A stretch of 64,000 nucleotides of DNA from Chaetoderma sp. LZ-2023a (GCA_034401795.1 CM067360.1:119670109-119734108); one strand, 5' to 3'. Positions 38,942 through 50,289 are shown, counted from the stretch's first letter. Numbers and translations: made by a program. The notes: a model not told the origin generated them from the letters alone.

Positions 38942-40655
38942 GTATGCACGCTGTCTTTCTGAGGAAGATGCTATGCGGGGCGACCTTCAGGAAGCTGGGC
39001 ATTTTTGCCAGTTAGATGTATGTGTCTAAAGATAGGTAGCAATCCCTGCCACTTGCGGCCACAGCTTGGACACGTATCTAACTAAAGGATGGGTTAGACT
39101 TTAGCAGAAGGCCTGCATAAATAATTCGGCAACTACCAATTCAGTATCTTTGGACCTACATAAGACGTTGACCTGCGAATTTTTGGAAATCATTTGACCC
39201 GTCTTCACGTAAACCAGTGTGCATCACATTAATTATGGCGTCACTAGGATTGACCACTGCACTTAGCTTTTTGTTTGAACAAAAGAGTGGCACTTTTTGC
39301 CAGCTCTTTTCCTCCACTTCGGTGATGAAGGCATTTACCTGTGATGGAGGCCCGCTTGAGGCACTTTCCTCTCGCAATAATACTATTTTGTATGTGTTAG
39401 GGGTATAATTGGCTTATTTTAAACTTTTCAAGTAGCCTTGTTGTTAAGATGCTCCCTTGCGGGGATATCTATGCAGATTTACGAATTTGTGTGGTACCTT
39501 TGGCGAGCCCACGTAGAAAGAACACAAGGTTAGCTCTATGTACTGTATTATTTTTGCTCATTTACTATCAAACGAGTAGCATTGTTTGTATGGCCTATTG
39601 CTATTAATCATATCATCAGGTTCAGACTGTTAAGCTAGTTAATGGACCAACATACCGGTGACACGAACAGTTGGAACGAGACCAAGAGGTTCAACCTCGG
39701 CGGCAATGGTCCCCCGGTCCCACCAGAATGTGATTGTTCCAGCAGCTCTAGAGGCTGGTCTTTATACCTTCTTGAGAGTCGTGAAATGAGATCTGTAACC
39801 CTGAGAACCGTAGCTAACCAGCCCTCCCATGCATCCTGTACATGCAGTGCAATGGAGTGGATCGACATCATGGACCTGCACATACCCTCACGAGTTACAG
39901 TGCACACGTGTGAAAGATCGTCTACATGAGCATGCCCGCTCCTTTGTACAGTATATGCAATGTTTAATGGGAACCTTGAGACGACCCCAATACACGTTGC
40001 ATTCATTTGATGGCAACAACACGGTGGTCCGCTAAGGAAGATAGTCACAGTGATAGCTATGCATACAGGTCTGCCCACTTACTGTGGCCGCTAAAACATG
40101 CCAAGGTAGCATGTGGTAGGTATAGTGATAGTAATAGGGGATATGGCCAATGTAAGATATAGCATGCGACTCCTCTAACATCCCACACCCCCAGTCCAAA
40201 TGCTATGGATGCCACTAGAGATGAAGTATGCAAATGGTGTTGACTGTATCGACGAGGAATAAGGTCATCTTGATGGCTGCACACCTTTCCGTGAACGAGG
40301 TCAAACAGACTTATCAGGCATACCAATCCACAAGTACATAGGGGCTCTAAATCCGCTACTGATCTAGCTATACTGATGCACCTGAAGTAGCAATACTATC
40401 AGCAGAATAGACAATGCTACCGTTGTACATTTATCAAAGTGGTTAACGTGAAGACTGCACTAAACTACACACAGCACACAATCACATTCTGCGCCACTTC
40501 AGTGAACTCTTCAAGAGTGTGCGAGTCAACAAGCAACCTACATAGCATATATAATCACAGCCACAGAGGGCTGTTGCAAGCGGTTAGGGACAGTGCCAAC
40601 ACTGGGAGTTATCAACTACACACTACCATGCACTGAATAGAACTCTGCAGGATAC
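38942..40655. other. Region without recognisable genes
   Basis: Overlapping frames on both strands at 39635-40078 have no recognisable domain. The region immediately before 40656 may be decayed 5' sequence of the RTE-like LINE that follows. Confidence 0.4.
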
Positions 40656-42160
40656 TTTATCAGGAGGTGCCATGCCAAGGTTGACGCATTTCGAGAGTGG
40701 TTCACGGAACATTTCACTGGCCATTATGATGAATCCGTGCACCAATTTCCAGGTGACGCCTGGGAATTACTAACATCAATAAAAGCAGCAGAAGCTGAGA
40801 AGACGTTCAAAGCCCTGGAAAATGGACATGCATCCGGACCTGGTGACATGAGCAATGAACTATTTAAATACGCAAGTGGCATTATATCAAGCAAAACCGA
40901 TCACGCTCCTAGACAATTCAGCTTTTATGCGCCCATTCTCATCGATGATGTAGGCCAAGACACACATATCGAGCAACACAAGCCCAAGATTCCATCCCAC
41001 TCCTAGCCGGCCAGCGACCCAGTGTGCTCCTCAATAGTATACAGAAACGCATATCCAATGTAATTCCATGCCATACCTGAGACCAGATCGATGACTACAC
41101 TGGATCATGCCAGAGTTGATGTAAACGCAAACGCCGCTGTGAAGACAGTGTATGATACCAGCGCATGCTTGTGTTAGTAGCCATGTCCAACACTACGATA
41201 TACACAAGTATCGACAGTGACATGTCACAAGCCTTCGACCTAGTTACACGGCCACCACTGATTGATGTACTATGGCAGGCCAGTCGCAATGAAGATGAGC
41301 TGCTACTAGAGAGACTACTACTTGCAGAAACCAAGTTGAGGGTACGAGTCAAGTCATGTGAAGCATCAATCGGCTCCTGGAAAGAGATGGTATATTCCAT
41401 GTGCTGTTCACCTGTTACCTTGCTGCTGCATTGATCCATGTGCGGATACATTCCAATAGACCAAACCACCCAGTGTGCATACTAAATTACGACGATAGAG
41501 ATTGCATATGCCGACTATGTTGACTTCATAAACGAGGAAATGAACTCCCTTGACGGACTACTATATATAGCTGCCAGTTGATTACAAGTTGCGAATCTAT
41601 TAATGAATAAATCCAGAACAGAGTTCACCCGCATATACTTATCGACAAAGCATGACACCAAAACAGCGAGGCGATCCACGTCTTTGCGGAGAATAATTGA
41701 GAACATTAAATCCCACTGCTCTGCAGTACTTCTAACAGCGTTACACACTGCGTTGGGGGATGGGGATATTAGCTATTCAGTCTGTCTGACAGCTATGGAG
41801 TTGTGGAGCAAACATAACCTAGACAAAAGGAGTGCATGCATGCTACGCAATAGGCGTGTTCTTGATGGTGCATAATTGTAACCGATGGGCAGCTGCAACA
41901 GTAGCCCTAGACAAACGTGCTTCCTATGATAGCAAACACCACCGCACCACCAGGAGACGCTTATGGCCAGACAGCATAATATCCAAGGATAGACTATACA
42001 AGGTGTACATTACTCTCCATAAAAGTTGCCCAGCAAAGATGTGCATGTGCTGAGAATGCTAGAAGACACATCCGCATTGAGAGCCAGCAGATATCGTGAC
42101 TGTAGATACAGGCATGGAATACATGTGTTAAGCACGTAGCGGGGTTATCTCAAATAACCC
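40656..42160 (+). pseudogene. RTE-like LINE reverse transcriptase remnant
   Basis: Fragments in shifting frames follow the RTE RT order. 40700-40880: FREWFTEHF, KTFKALENGHASGPGDMSNELFKYA. 41018-41100: second RT block, degraded. 41215-41390: DMSQAFDLVTRPPLIDVLWQ, LLLAETKLRVRVKS. 41495-41560: EIAYADYVDFINEEM, in which the second catalytic Asp of YADD is replaced by Tyr. 41610-41640: NKSRTEFTRIYLS. Many stops and frameshifts. No endonuclease was found upstream, so it is probably 5'-truncated and old. Confidence 0.75.
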
Positions 42161-42509
42161 TGACTCGGAGCCCTCTGATCGAGAATAGACTTGAATAAGC
42201 TAACCATGTTGGCGGGAGACAACACAGCGTTGTCAAAAGGAGAGAAGGAATGATTGACGGATTGCAGCTGGTGGGTGTTTCTACTACAGTCACACGGATA
42301 CAGTAATCATGCATACATAACTATCAACCACGACAGACATGAAGTTGGCGGTACTCCGCGGTGTGTAGGAAGAGCAGAATAGTGGGTTCCATCTGCTGCA
42401 GCTTTATCGAAATTGGACCTCGCTGTGTAACAATATCAGCCGCCAGTCATTTGAGAAAGTGTGTATTTGCGGCTTTAAACATCCATGAATGGAAAGATAA
42501 AACTAAATT

Positions 42510-42745
42510 ATGAGACAAGTAGTTCCTTAAATGTATGCATATGTAACAAGTGGGCAGCACCAAGCGCACTCTTGAACACACCTGCTGCACGTCAGCGCAA
42601 ACATCTGTTAGCCATTACATGTCATCACTTTCCAAACAATCTAATATCGAATGCAGACTGCGTAACACAGATCCACCATCTGTGAGAGCAGCGCAACAGC
42701 GAGGGTGTATGTTCGGACATGTTCTTTGAATGGCAGAATTGTATA
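42510..42745 (+). pseudogene. RTE-like LINE C-terminal fragment
   Basis: Reads NVCICNKWAAPSALLNTPAARQ and LLAITCHHFPNNLISN, then SDMFFEW, corresponding to the post-RT C-terminal region of RTE-like elements (SSWAAP..., RKHLRAI..H.WPNNLIS, GHVLRM). It may be the same insertion as 40656-42160 with intervening rearrangement, or a separate copy. Confidence 0.6.
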
Positions 42746-43875
42746 TATGCTCAAGGAGTACCGTAATTTGCAGTGGTATGTGCTATTAGGCACGTAACGC
42801 ACGCCACGGTATATACTTGAGTAGTGTTTGGAAACATACCTAACAGAAGCGGCGGAGGAAGGCGGTTAAGATACTCAGGATGCTCGGAGGGGATGGGGAT
42901 GGGGTGGGGGAAGGGGTGGACATAGCGGAGACTGTTGAAGAAAAACGTATTGTAGCTGGAATAAATGTTCATTGCTTCAGCTGCAGGGCACGTCCACTCT
43001 TCATCACAACAATACAGAATGCGGCCGATGCCAGTAACAGTAAAATTACTGGAACCAACCTCTTGCCAATAATTGCACAGTCAGACGGTTGTCAGGACTT
43101 CATGCACTGGCTGCTGTCTCCCAATCTCACACGGCCAATATGCTCTAGTGTATGGTAAACATAATGTACAGATGAAACGTATGCACGTTTGATGCCGCTT
43201 AATAAGTGTAGTAGGGAGACATCTAATCTTTCGGCTAAGTTTAGATAGACATTCATGTTTAAGGGAACGATGTGGTCCAGATGGGGACGAAGACTCTAAA
43301 CGCGTATTTATCAGTACTGTTAACATGCCCGGCAATGGTAAAGCAGGTGTTATGGTGTTAATGCCATTTCTATCCGCGTCCAATGTTTCACATATGATAA
43401 CTCTCTAAAACTGTGCAACTGATATGTTAGTAGCTTACGTGGCATGACCTTGGACAAGTTACCATTGACTACATGTACTACTACTAATATTAAATATTAC
43501 ATATTTTCAATCTGTCGGACCACAGAACCAAATCGTTTACCCTTTAGTTTGTAATGTGATGTATACGCTATGTTCGGATTTTAGTCTGTCTGTCATACAC
43601 CGTGATAATGGTATTATTAACAATTATGTAAATACTATTGGATAGTTAAAACACAGGTTCAGCCAATGAGTACTTAAGCCATAATTAATCCGCATGCTGA
43701 GTAGACCTACAGGGAAGCGGGTGTATTCTATACGCCACTCACGTATATGCGATCATAAGAAATTACGTCACACGCAGACTGACCTCAAGTGTACGAAGTG
43801 CATGTTTCTATGTAATACACGTTAGGATAGACAGCGACATCGATATTTTTCAAAATCTTCAACAAGTCATCTTAT
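42746..43875. other. Region without recognisable genes
   Basis: Short frames only. A G-rich GGGGATGGGGATGGGGTGGGGG-like patch lies at about 42889-42918. Nothing else stands out. Confidence 0.4.
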
Positions 43876-44005
43876 AACCAGGGCTTCACGATACGCCGAT
43901 ATTGTATCGAATAGCGATATCATAGCTATACCATTAGTCATACCGATATGATTTTGCTAATAGCGAAATATCGAGATAAAAGATAAACCCGGTATAACAT
44001 TTTGT
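43876..44005 (+). mobile_element. Possible end of a non-autonomous hAT-like element
   Basis: CAGGGCTTCACGATACG at ~43878, followed by repeated CGATAT motifs (CCGATATTGTATCG, GCGATATC, CCGATATG, AATATCG), resembles the CAGGG-type termini followed by CGATA-rich subterminal repeats of animal hAT MITEs. I could not locate the other end or a target-site duplication. Confidence 0.35.
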
Positions 44006-44767
44006 TAGGCATATAATCTGCTTCCAATTAGTAATATGTTAATAGTATATAGCTATCTAGCGGTATAAGTTACTGCCCTTCGTACGGGAAAATGATATTT
44101 TACCTGTATTTAACTATCACGCTTTTCTTATTTATCCAGAGCTGCCAAATTGTTGTTTCGAGGCTAGTGTTAGAATAATTGATAAATTAAGGATTACGGA
44201 TAGGAAAGTTGCCTACTTATAAGAATGCACTTCTCACAAACAAATTGAATAACACGTATTTTAATTACCATCATAGGACATCGGATGGTTAAACATGTCT
44301 AAAACCTTTCAGCTCATGCGCTAATATTTTATAATTTCTGCCCGTTGTTGTCTAGAAAAATTATAATATGAAATGAATATTTTGATTCATATCAATTACG
44401 CCTGGTTAGTCAGCGATTTCCCGGAATTGTGCACCTTTGCAGTGACCGCCCAACAGCCCAAGTAAAGAGGAACCGGAAAATATGAGAACAACTTCTCAAT
44501 TCCCGAGAGCGTTATTCACTTCTTATGATGGCGGGTATCATTATATATCGATCGATCCGCGCTACTCTAACGAGAGTGAGCTTAGGCCTGTGTATTCGCA
44601 GCATATGGTAGTCTATTTAGTATGTGCTATAATGGCCAAGCTGTACCCCTGCATGGAGTCTTCCACGTTTCCTTGCGGTTTCGTCCCATTGCAAATGTAT
44701 CTTATAAAGCACAGGCCATCGTGGAAAGTTAATTTATTATTCTAACATATACATCAATGTATTACCA
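44006..44767. other. Region without recognisable genes
   Basis: An 87-codon plus-strand frame (44482-44745) has no recognisable features. Nothing else is seen. Confidence 0.4.
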
Positions 44768-45132
44768 TGGACCTTTCCAGTTTTAGCTACGCCCCGCCAT
44801 TCTGTACCTAAGCTCCATCCACGCTTTTCCCGTGTTGGGACGATCGATCCATGAACTCTCTGGCCATCAATTTCCAGAAAACTATACATGCCTAGCTGTT
44901 GCATATGTTGAAACCAATTTGACATTGACCAGTGAACGTAGTTTCAACATATTCTACAGCATATTTATTAAATAGTAAAGACGTACAATTCATACAACAC
45001 CGCTTTGTCCGTCATCAGTTATGCGTTAGTGACGTACTTATCTATGTCATACAAGGCGTCATTGATTGTGACATCATCAAACACGTCACGTAGCTGATTA
45101 TGACGTCGCATGGACAAACTGGAAAGATCCAT
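44768..45132 (+). mobile_element. CRE-rich MITE, copy 6
   Basis: The clearest termini of the family: starts TGGACCTTTCCAGT and ends ACTGGAAAGATCCA. Internal landmarks: CTACGCCCCGCC, AAGCTCCATCC, CAATTTCCAGAAAACTATAC, and near the 3' end GGCGTCATTGATTGTGACATC and GATTATGACGTCGCATGG. Confidence 0.8.
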
Positions 45133-45579
45133 TTAGACACACTCGTTCACAAATATGCGCATCATCAGGAGATTGTTGATATACGTAGTCGAGTTCGTGT
45201 CCAGCCAGTCTTAAAATCATCTCATTTGATTGATGTTATGACCAGCCTAACACTGCTGACATACAACATTAAAACGAGCCAGTTCTCATCTCACACTGTA
45301 TCAGGGGCCTAGATCGGTTTTCATTACACACATGTCTGACCAATCCATATTATTATAGTAGACACTTTTTCGAAGTTCGCTAAGGATAATCATATTATTA
45401 ACAAATAATTATAGTCATAGCAGGAAAATTGCAGAAATACATTTGTCAGAATAGCTAAGAAGTTGTGGAATAGCCATACTAAAAAAAACATCCCGGCTCA
45501 TGGAGCACATCTACAATAAAATAGCATTTGTCGAGGGGTCTGTGGGGTTGCTGGAGGTGGAGTGATCGTAGCAACGGAA

Positions 45580-45925
45580 TAAGCAATAGAGGCGTCCATT
45601 TCTAGCTAAACCTCGAGCATTTCGAGATACGCTCCGTCAACTTTTACACGTGTTTGGCTCGATTTCAAACTTTTGAAACCTGAATTTATAGAACCTAAAT
45701 TGCAATCCAACGATACAGATAAGTTGTTGAATATTATGAAACTAATTGTACTGGGGAAATGTTGTTCCACATGTCAGCAACAGCTTCCCGGCAAACAGCA
45801 TGCACACTATTGAACATACTGTTTAATAAATAGTAGTTTCGTCAAAGATATGTACTTTGCACGTTTTTGATTGTGACTTCGGCTAACATGTAACGCCATT
45901 GATTATGACGTCATATATTTGAGTG
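45580..45925 (+). mobile_element. CRE-rich MITE, diverged copy
   Basis: Same landmark order with lower similarity: GCGTCCATTTCTAGCTAAACC at the start, TATTATGAAACTAATTGTAC and CAGCAACAGC in the middle, GATTATGACGTCATAT near the end. Confidence 0.5.
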
Positions 45926-45945
45926 CTAGATCGAAGAGCTCCATT

Positions 45946-46333
45946 ACTTCACCGTTTCTATCAGCCTGGCGTCACAAGTCGTTATACTCAGCTACGTGGC
46001 GTGTAGGATGAAGTCATACTCATTGCATCATAAATGATACTATTTTGCCTGCATTTAACTCTGAATAGTCCGACACGCTGTACGAATAGTATGTCTCTAC
46101 AATACACATGCTGTTGAATATTTTGAAACTAATTTGACTAGACGTTGCTGCTCTCAAAGGCAGCAACAGCGTCCAGTTAAATTATTTCCAAACTAGTCAA
46201 TAGCTTGCTTTTATAGTTTTCTGGAATTTGAGAGTCAGAGAGTTCAGAGATCGATCGATCCCGATACGAGCGAGGTGCGTGTGGAGCTTAGGTAGAGATA
46301 GGCGTGGCATAAATCAAACTGGAAAGGTCCACT
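45946..46333 (-). mobile_element. CRE-rich MITE, inverted copy in or near the receptor 3' UTR
   Basis: Reverse orientation, ending CTGGAAAGGTCCA at 46331. The centre carries a strong inverted repeat: ACGTTGCTGC and GCAGCAACAGCGT around an 8-bp loop, flanked by matching TTTTGAAACTAATTTGAC and its diverged complement. It lies ~480 bp downstream of the stop codon of the minus-strand receptor gene, so it may be transcribed within the 3' UTR. Confidence 0.75.
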
Positions 46334-46812
46334 GATTTGGATAATGCTAGGACGATAGGAGCAGTTGCCTATGGAGTTGTATACGTAAATATGTGATTTC
46401 TTTTTTCCCCAATTCCGAGCTGTTTTCATCAGTTTACATTTCGGTACAATACAAGCTCGCTCTACTAGAAATTAACTATTAATAAGTTTCGCTAAAAAAG
46501 ATCACTATTTAGTAAGATAGTACCATGTATGACTTAGTATTATATTTTTGAAAGGATGTATAGTGGAATATAATTTTCATCCAGTACTATTTACACTTTG
46601 ATTGTAACTGACGGTAATGATATCCACGTGAACAGATTGCTGTTGGGAAACCCGTATCTACGAATGCGAGGTGATCCAAGTTATTGTCTTTCTTTCCTCA
46701 TCGGTACGTAGTTTCCAAAACAATTTCTGGTCCGTTGTTCACATGAGACAATACACATCAGTTATATAAGGGCACATAGTGGCACAACTTTGGTATGAGA
46801 AAACGAAAGTGG
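46334..46812 (-). other. Presumed 3' UTR / downstream of nicotinic receptor gene
   Basis: Directly follows the stop codon on the minus strand. No exact AATAAA was found here by eye, so the cleavage site is unplaced. No other feature. Confidence 0.4.
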
Positions 46813-47375
46813 TTATTTCGGGGGTTTAGTTAACGGTTGCACCACTAATATTATTAGTGATGATACCGTGGCAGCGACCAAGAAGATCCAGAATAGAAAC
46901 CGGTCGATTATCTGTGCCAACACTCGCCACTCGTTAACAATATCCTGAAATTGCTCGACGTTGTCTTGTCTTGAAATTAATACTTTGAAATTATTTGTTA
47001 CTCTGCCAGACACGTGTTCACGCGTGCGTGTGCGTGTACGTGCATGCGAGACGTAGTCGCTGTCACGCTCAGATAAACGATCCCGTGGTGCGTTATTACG
47101 AGACCCCGGCCTTATGGCGCCATTTAAGTTTTTACTATCACTAGATTCCATAAACGTAGATAGGCACATTTCGTCGTTGCGATGCTCCTCCTCGTAGCGA
47201 ATGCTCCTTACATTTGAATGCATGCAAATAATCCGCGAAATCAGCCCAAATACAACAGTTCGAAGCCATTTTGGCACCGGTTTCTGATTTGGCCCCACGT
47301 GGTGTAACTGGAGGACAAAGACTGTCAGAATTATAGACAATGACGTCATTCCCATGGTTACTGTCAGGTAAATCC
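46813..47375 (-). CDS. Nicotinic acetylcholine receptor subunit, last exon (M3, cytoplasmic loop, M4)
   Basis: Last coding exon of a Cys-loop, acetylcholine-gated cation channel subunit at the cell membrane. The acceptor ...TTTTGTGCATACAG at ~47376 is followed by GGATTTACCTGACAG; joined to the G ending the previous exon it restores VPLIG-IYLTVTMGMT in phase 1, the conserved M2-M3 junction. M3 is LTVTMGMTSLSIILTVFVLQ, followed by LHHVGPNQKPVPKWLR. The cytoplasmic loop is short (~110 residues), with an HARTRTRTRE basic run. An amphipathic segment (NVEQFQDIVNEWRVLAQIIDR) precedes M4 (FLFWIFLVAATVSSLIILVV). The stop follows PLTKPPK at 46813. The frame upstream of 47375 is intron. No defects seen. 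Confidence 0.93.
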
Positions 47376-48107
47376 CTGTATGCACAAAATATAGAATAAT
47401 ACAGTTAAGTAAATGGCTATACAATAACACAATAGTACTGATACAAAGATGGCTGCGGGCAATATCAGTAGATATGCGGCGTGGTGCGCGCACACTTGAT
47501 TGGTTGAGGGCGTGATGCTGTCATCTCATGTGTATAGTATGCCACGCCTCCGTGCGCCCATATATAGTAATGCTTTTCCCGCCAAAAAATATTCTCACGC
47601 GATTGGACGAGAGAAGATATCTATTGTTTGGGACCATCCAGATTCGATTATTTTCACGAGAACGCTTGCAAGACGCATTCTAACATGCAGATGAGATGAC
47701 GTAATCAAGCTGTCTGAGGTTATTGTGCGCGCCCCGCCGCATGTCTACTCGTGTCTATGTACGTATTCGCGCGCGTGTATGAGTCCCTGAGTGCCTGAGT
47801 GAGTACGTGATGTCTCATGCGTGCATGACTTTGACCTTTGTACATACGGCAGTGCTATAGCAATTATTTTACCGATCTATTAGAATACCGTTATTGAACA
47901 TGTTCTATTTTATAAATCAGAACCAATAACCAACTTATTATTTGCGACATCTATTGTATGAAGTTGGTCATTGTGTTTTACTAGAATTTCTTCCACTCCA
48001 ACCTATTATCGCACCTACAAAGAAGTTGGACGTTATTTGACCATATCCCCGCCGCAATCATTAGCGGACAACATGTAAGTAACAAAACTAATAGTAAAAT
48101 AGTAAAA
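47376..48107 (-). other. Receptor intron, part nearest last exon
   Basis: 3' part of the ~9.9-kb intron. Contains no recognisable element before the TAG arrays. Confidence 0.6.
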
Positions 48108-48118
48108 TGAAATGCTGC

Positions 48119-48156
<38 letters not shown>

Positions 48157-48168
48157 AAGTAGTAGTAA

Positions 48169-48260
<92 letters not shown>

Positions 48261-48490
48261 ATAATAATAGTAGTAATAGGTTAGAAGTGGTTGTGTTGGT
48301 GGTGGTGATTGCGGTTGTGGAGACGGCGACGCAGGCGGTGTAGACGGTGGGCGCGGCGCTAGTGGGGTGGTGCTGGTGCTGGTGGTGGTGGTGGTCGTGG
48401 TGGTAGTGTTGCCGTCGTCGACGTTGTCGTCATCATCGTCGTCGTTGTTGTCGCCGTCATCATCGATAGTGGTGTCGGTAGTGATAAACA

Positions 48491-48562
<72 letters not shown>

Positions 48563-48790
48563 AAGTGGTGATTGTGGTGGGGTTGGGCGTGGCTCGGTGG
48601 GTGGGTGGGTGGGTAGTGGCGATGGCGGTTGCGGAGGCTGTGGCGCTAGTGTTGAGGGTGGCGACAGTGTAGGTTGCGGTCGCAGTGAGAGTGGCGATGG
48701 TGGTCGAGCCGGTGTCGTCGTCGTCGTCGGCGTCGTCGTTGGTGGTGGGGTAGTGGTATAAGTAGTAAAGCTAGTAGTAGTAATCAATAT
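48108..48790. repeat. Compound (TAG)n / (GTG)n / (GTC)n array
   Basis: (TAG)n at 48117-48282, a GTG/GTC-rich linker, (TAG)n again at 48493-48563, then GTG/GTCG-rich sequence to 48780. Lies in the receptor's last intron. These TAG tracts hold no LINE insertion, in contrast to those at 49648 and 56494. Long open frames are low-complexity. Confidence 0.95.
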
Positions 48791-48908
48791 TGTCAACGCA
48801 CTGGCTAAGAATCTTCAATAATTGAAAAAATTCAAAAATTTAAGATATTTTGGTTTATCTTATTGCCTGAGATTTGTCATTTTGTTTGAGGAAAGCCATA
48901 TGGCATTG

Positions 48909-49156
48909 ATGTTAACCCTTTACTGGTTCAATTTGTTCAGTAGAATCCAAATGTTCGCTTACTTATTTAATGTACATTTGCATGCACAGACAAGGTCATT
49001 CCCGAGAATATGCCACCGGAACGACTGTCTCGGTTCCCGAGCCAGTCATTACAGTGGTACATTTTCAAAAATACTCCAATCCCCGCCGGCAAATGGACAT
49101 TGCCCAAGATCACTAAATTGACCATTTTTGGCTGACCATCATGCAAGGGTTAATGT
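48909..49156. mobile_element. Hairpin element with TTAACCCTT termini
   Basis: A foldback element related to the cores at 15642 and 27291. Ends GTTAACCCTTT (48910) and AAGGGTTAAT (49145), inner CCACCGGAACGACTG opposite CAGTCATTACAGTGG-type sequence around CTCGGTTCCCGAG near 49030. No coding capacity. Confidence 0.65.
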
Positions 49157-49185
49157 TAAATTATTGAGATGGATATTCTGGATAG

Positions 49186-49647
49186 CTATTTGAGTTTTGC
49201 TTTTACCAAGATGTCACGTAGATTCGGATTTTTCTTAAACGCAATTACTGGACGCTTGTTAAAGGGTTGTTTCAAGTTCTCCTGTAGGTTTTGATACTCA
49301 TCTTTCAAGATTTTGGAAATGTCAACGTTTTTCCGATTATAGGCCAGAATAAATGGAATTTTGTCACGTTGATCAGATACGTCTGGGTCCGAGTTTATTC
49401 CCCTTGGCCACTGTGTTTCGAGTTCTTTAATCCAAAACGATTCTCGAATTTGTATTTGTTTATCAGTTTCTTCTGCGGTATCTGAAAAGGGTGGCCGTTC
49501 AATCGGTATAATTTCAAAGTCACGAAGGACTAAATGGTCAGGAAGATTAAAATGTTCGGAAACATGTGTGTCTTCGTCTAGCCTAATATCTGAGAGGTGT
49601 CGAGATGCCCGCCATCTTAATGGACAGTTGGTTTCGCCGACTATTGC
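49186..49647 (-). pseudogene. Penelope-like fragment: GIY-YIG nuclease followed by an RT-thumb-like block
   Basis: On the minus strand, VGETNCPLRWRASRHLSDIR, VSEHFNLPDH and ESFWIKELETQWPRGIN form the later part of a GIY-YIG endonuclease domain of the Penelope-like type. About ten residues on come IPFILAYN, a spacer, RPVIAFKKNPNLRDIL and the stop at 49186; the LRDIL(V)xxKL block normally precedes GIY-YIG in Penelope proteins. The GIY half of the nuclease is missing: the frame runs into poly-Leu from (CTA)n at 49648. The N-terminal 40 codons past the repeat belong to the LINE 5' end in antisense. Fragmentary and inactive. Confidence 0.7.

Positions 49648-49735
<88 letters not shown>
49648..49735. 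repeat. (TAG)n microsatellite, 5' flank of LINE copy C
   Basis: About 29 uninterrupted TAG units on the plus strand, between the Penelope-like fragment and the 5' end of copy C. Orientation is the same as the tract after copy C. Confidence 0.95.
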
Positions 49736-50250
49736 CGAAGGGAACGCACGCGTTTATTTAGCTCTGCAATTGCTGCCCGAATTTGCCAGTTTCTAGCGCG
49801 ATGTTGTGGATAAATTGTATACATATATTTCGTATTAGTATTTCCTTTCAAACTTTATGTTTAATTTGTAAATTCTTGTCTTGGTTGGAGCGCATTTTGT
49901 GTCTCCATTTTCTAAAGGCATTCCTCTTAGCCGGCGGTTTCGCCATTTAATAGGGCTCCTCTTACTGTGGTCAATGCAATACATTTCTCCCCACGCCAGT
50001 CTGTTATGTCTGTAGTTGGTAGGCTAGCGCATTATATTTGGCAAGATCGCTTGAGTGAGTGAATTTAATTCCTTTGTCATTTGTAAGCGTAAGCCTAGTA
50101 CTTTGGTTATATACACCTTTATAGTCAGTTGGCTGTCCCCGGTCAACTCAAACAGACTAACAAAAATATGACTGTAATATGTTAGTATGCATTAGGAAAC
50201 CACTTCAATCGGTTAGGTGTTAGTGAACCACTTAGTACGTGGGTCAAACT

Positions 50251-50289
50251 AACAAATATACGATTGTACTCTCTATTCGTATATTTGTT
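50251..50289. other. 13-bp perfect inverted repeat in LINE 5' UTR
   Basis: AACAAATATACGA (50251-50263) and TCGTATATTTGTT (50277-50289) form a 13-bp stem with a 13-base loop, ~135 bp before the ORF1 start. Function unknown. Confidence 0.6.

Noticed and set aside
39635..40078. 147-codon minus-strand frame with overlapping plus-strand frames
   Set aside because: No domain, no splice or start context, overlapping frames on both strands as expected by chance.
48033..48796. Long Tyr, Leu and Ser-rich frames
   Set aside because: Microsatellite translation; no normal-composition domain.
49605..49851. Poly-Leu run joining a GIY-YIG domain to an N-terminal segment as one protein
   Set aside because: (CTA)n is open in all frames and the N-terminal part matches the LINE 5' end, so the fusion is probably accidental.
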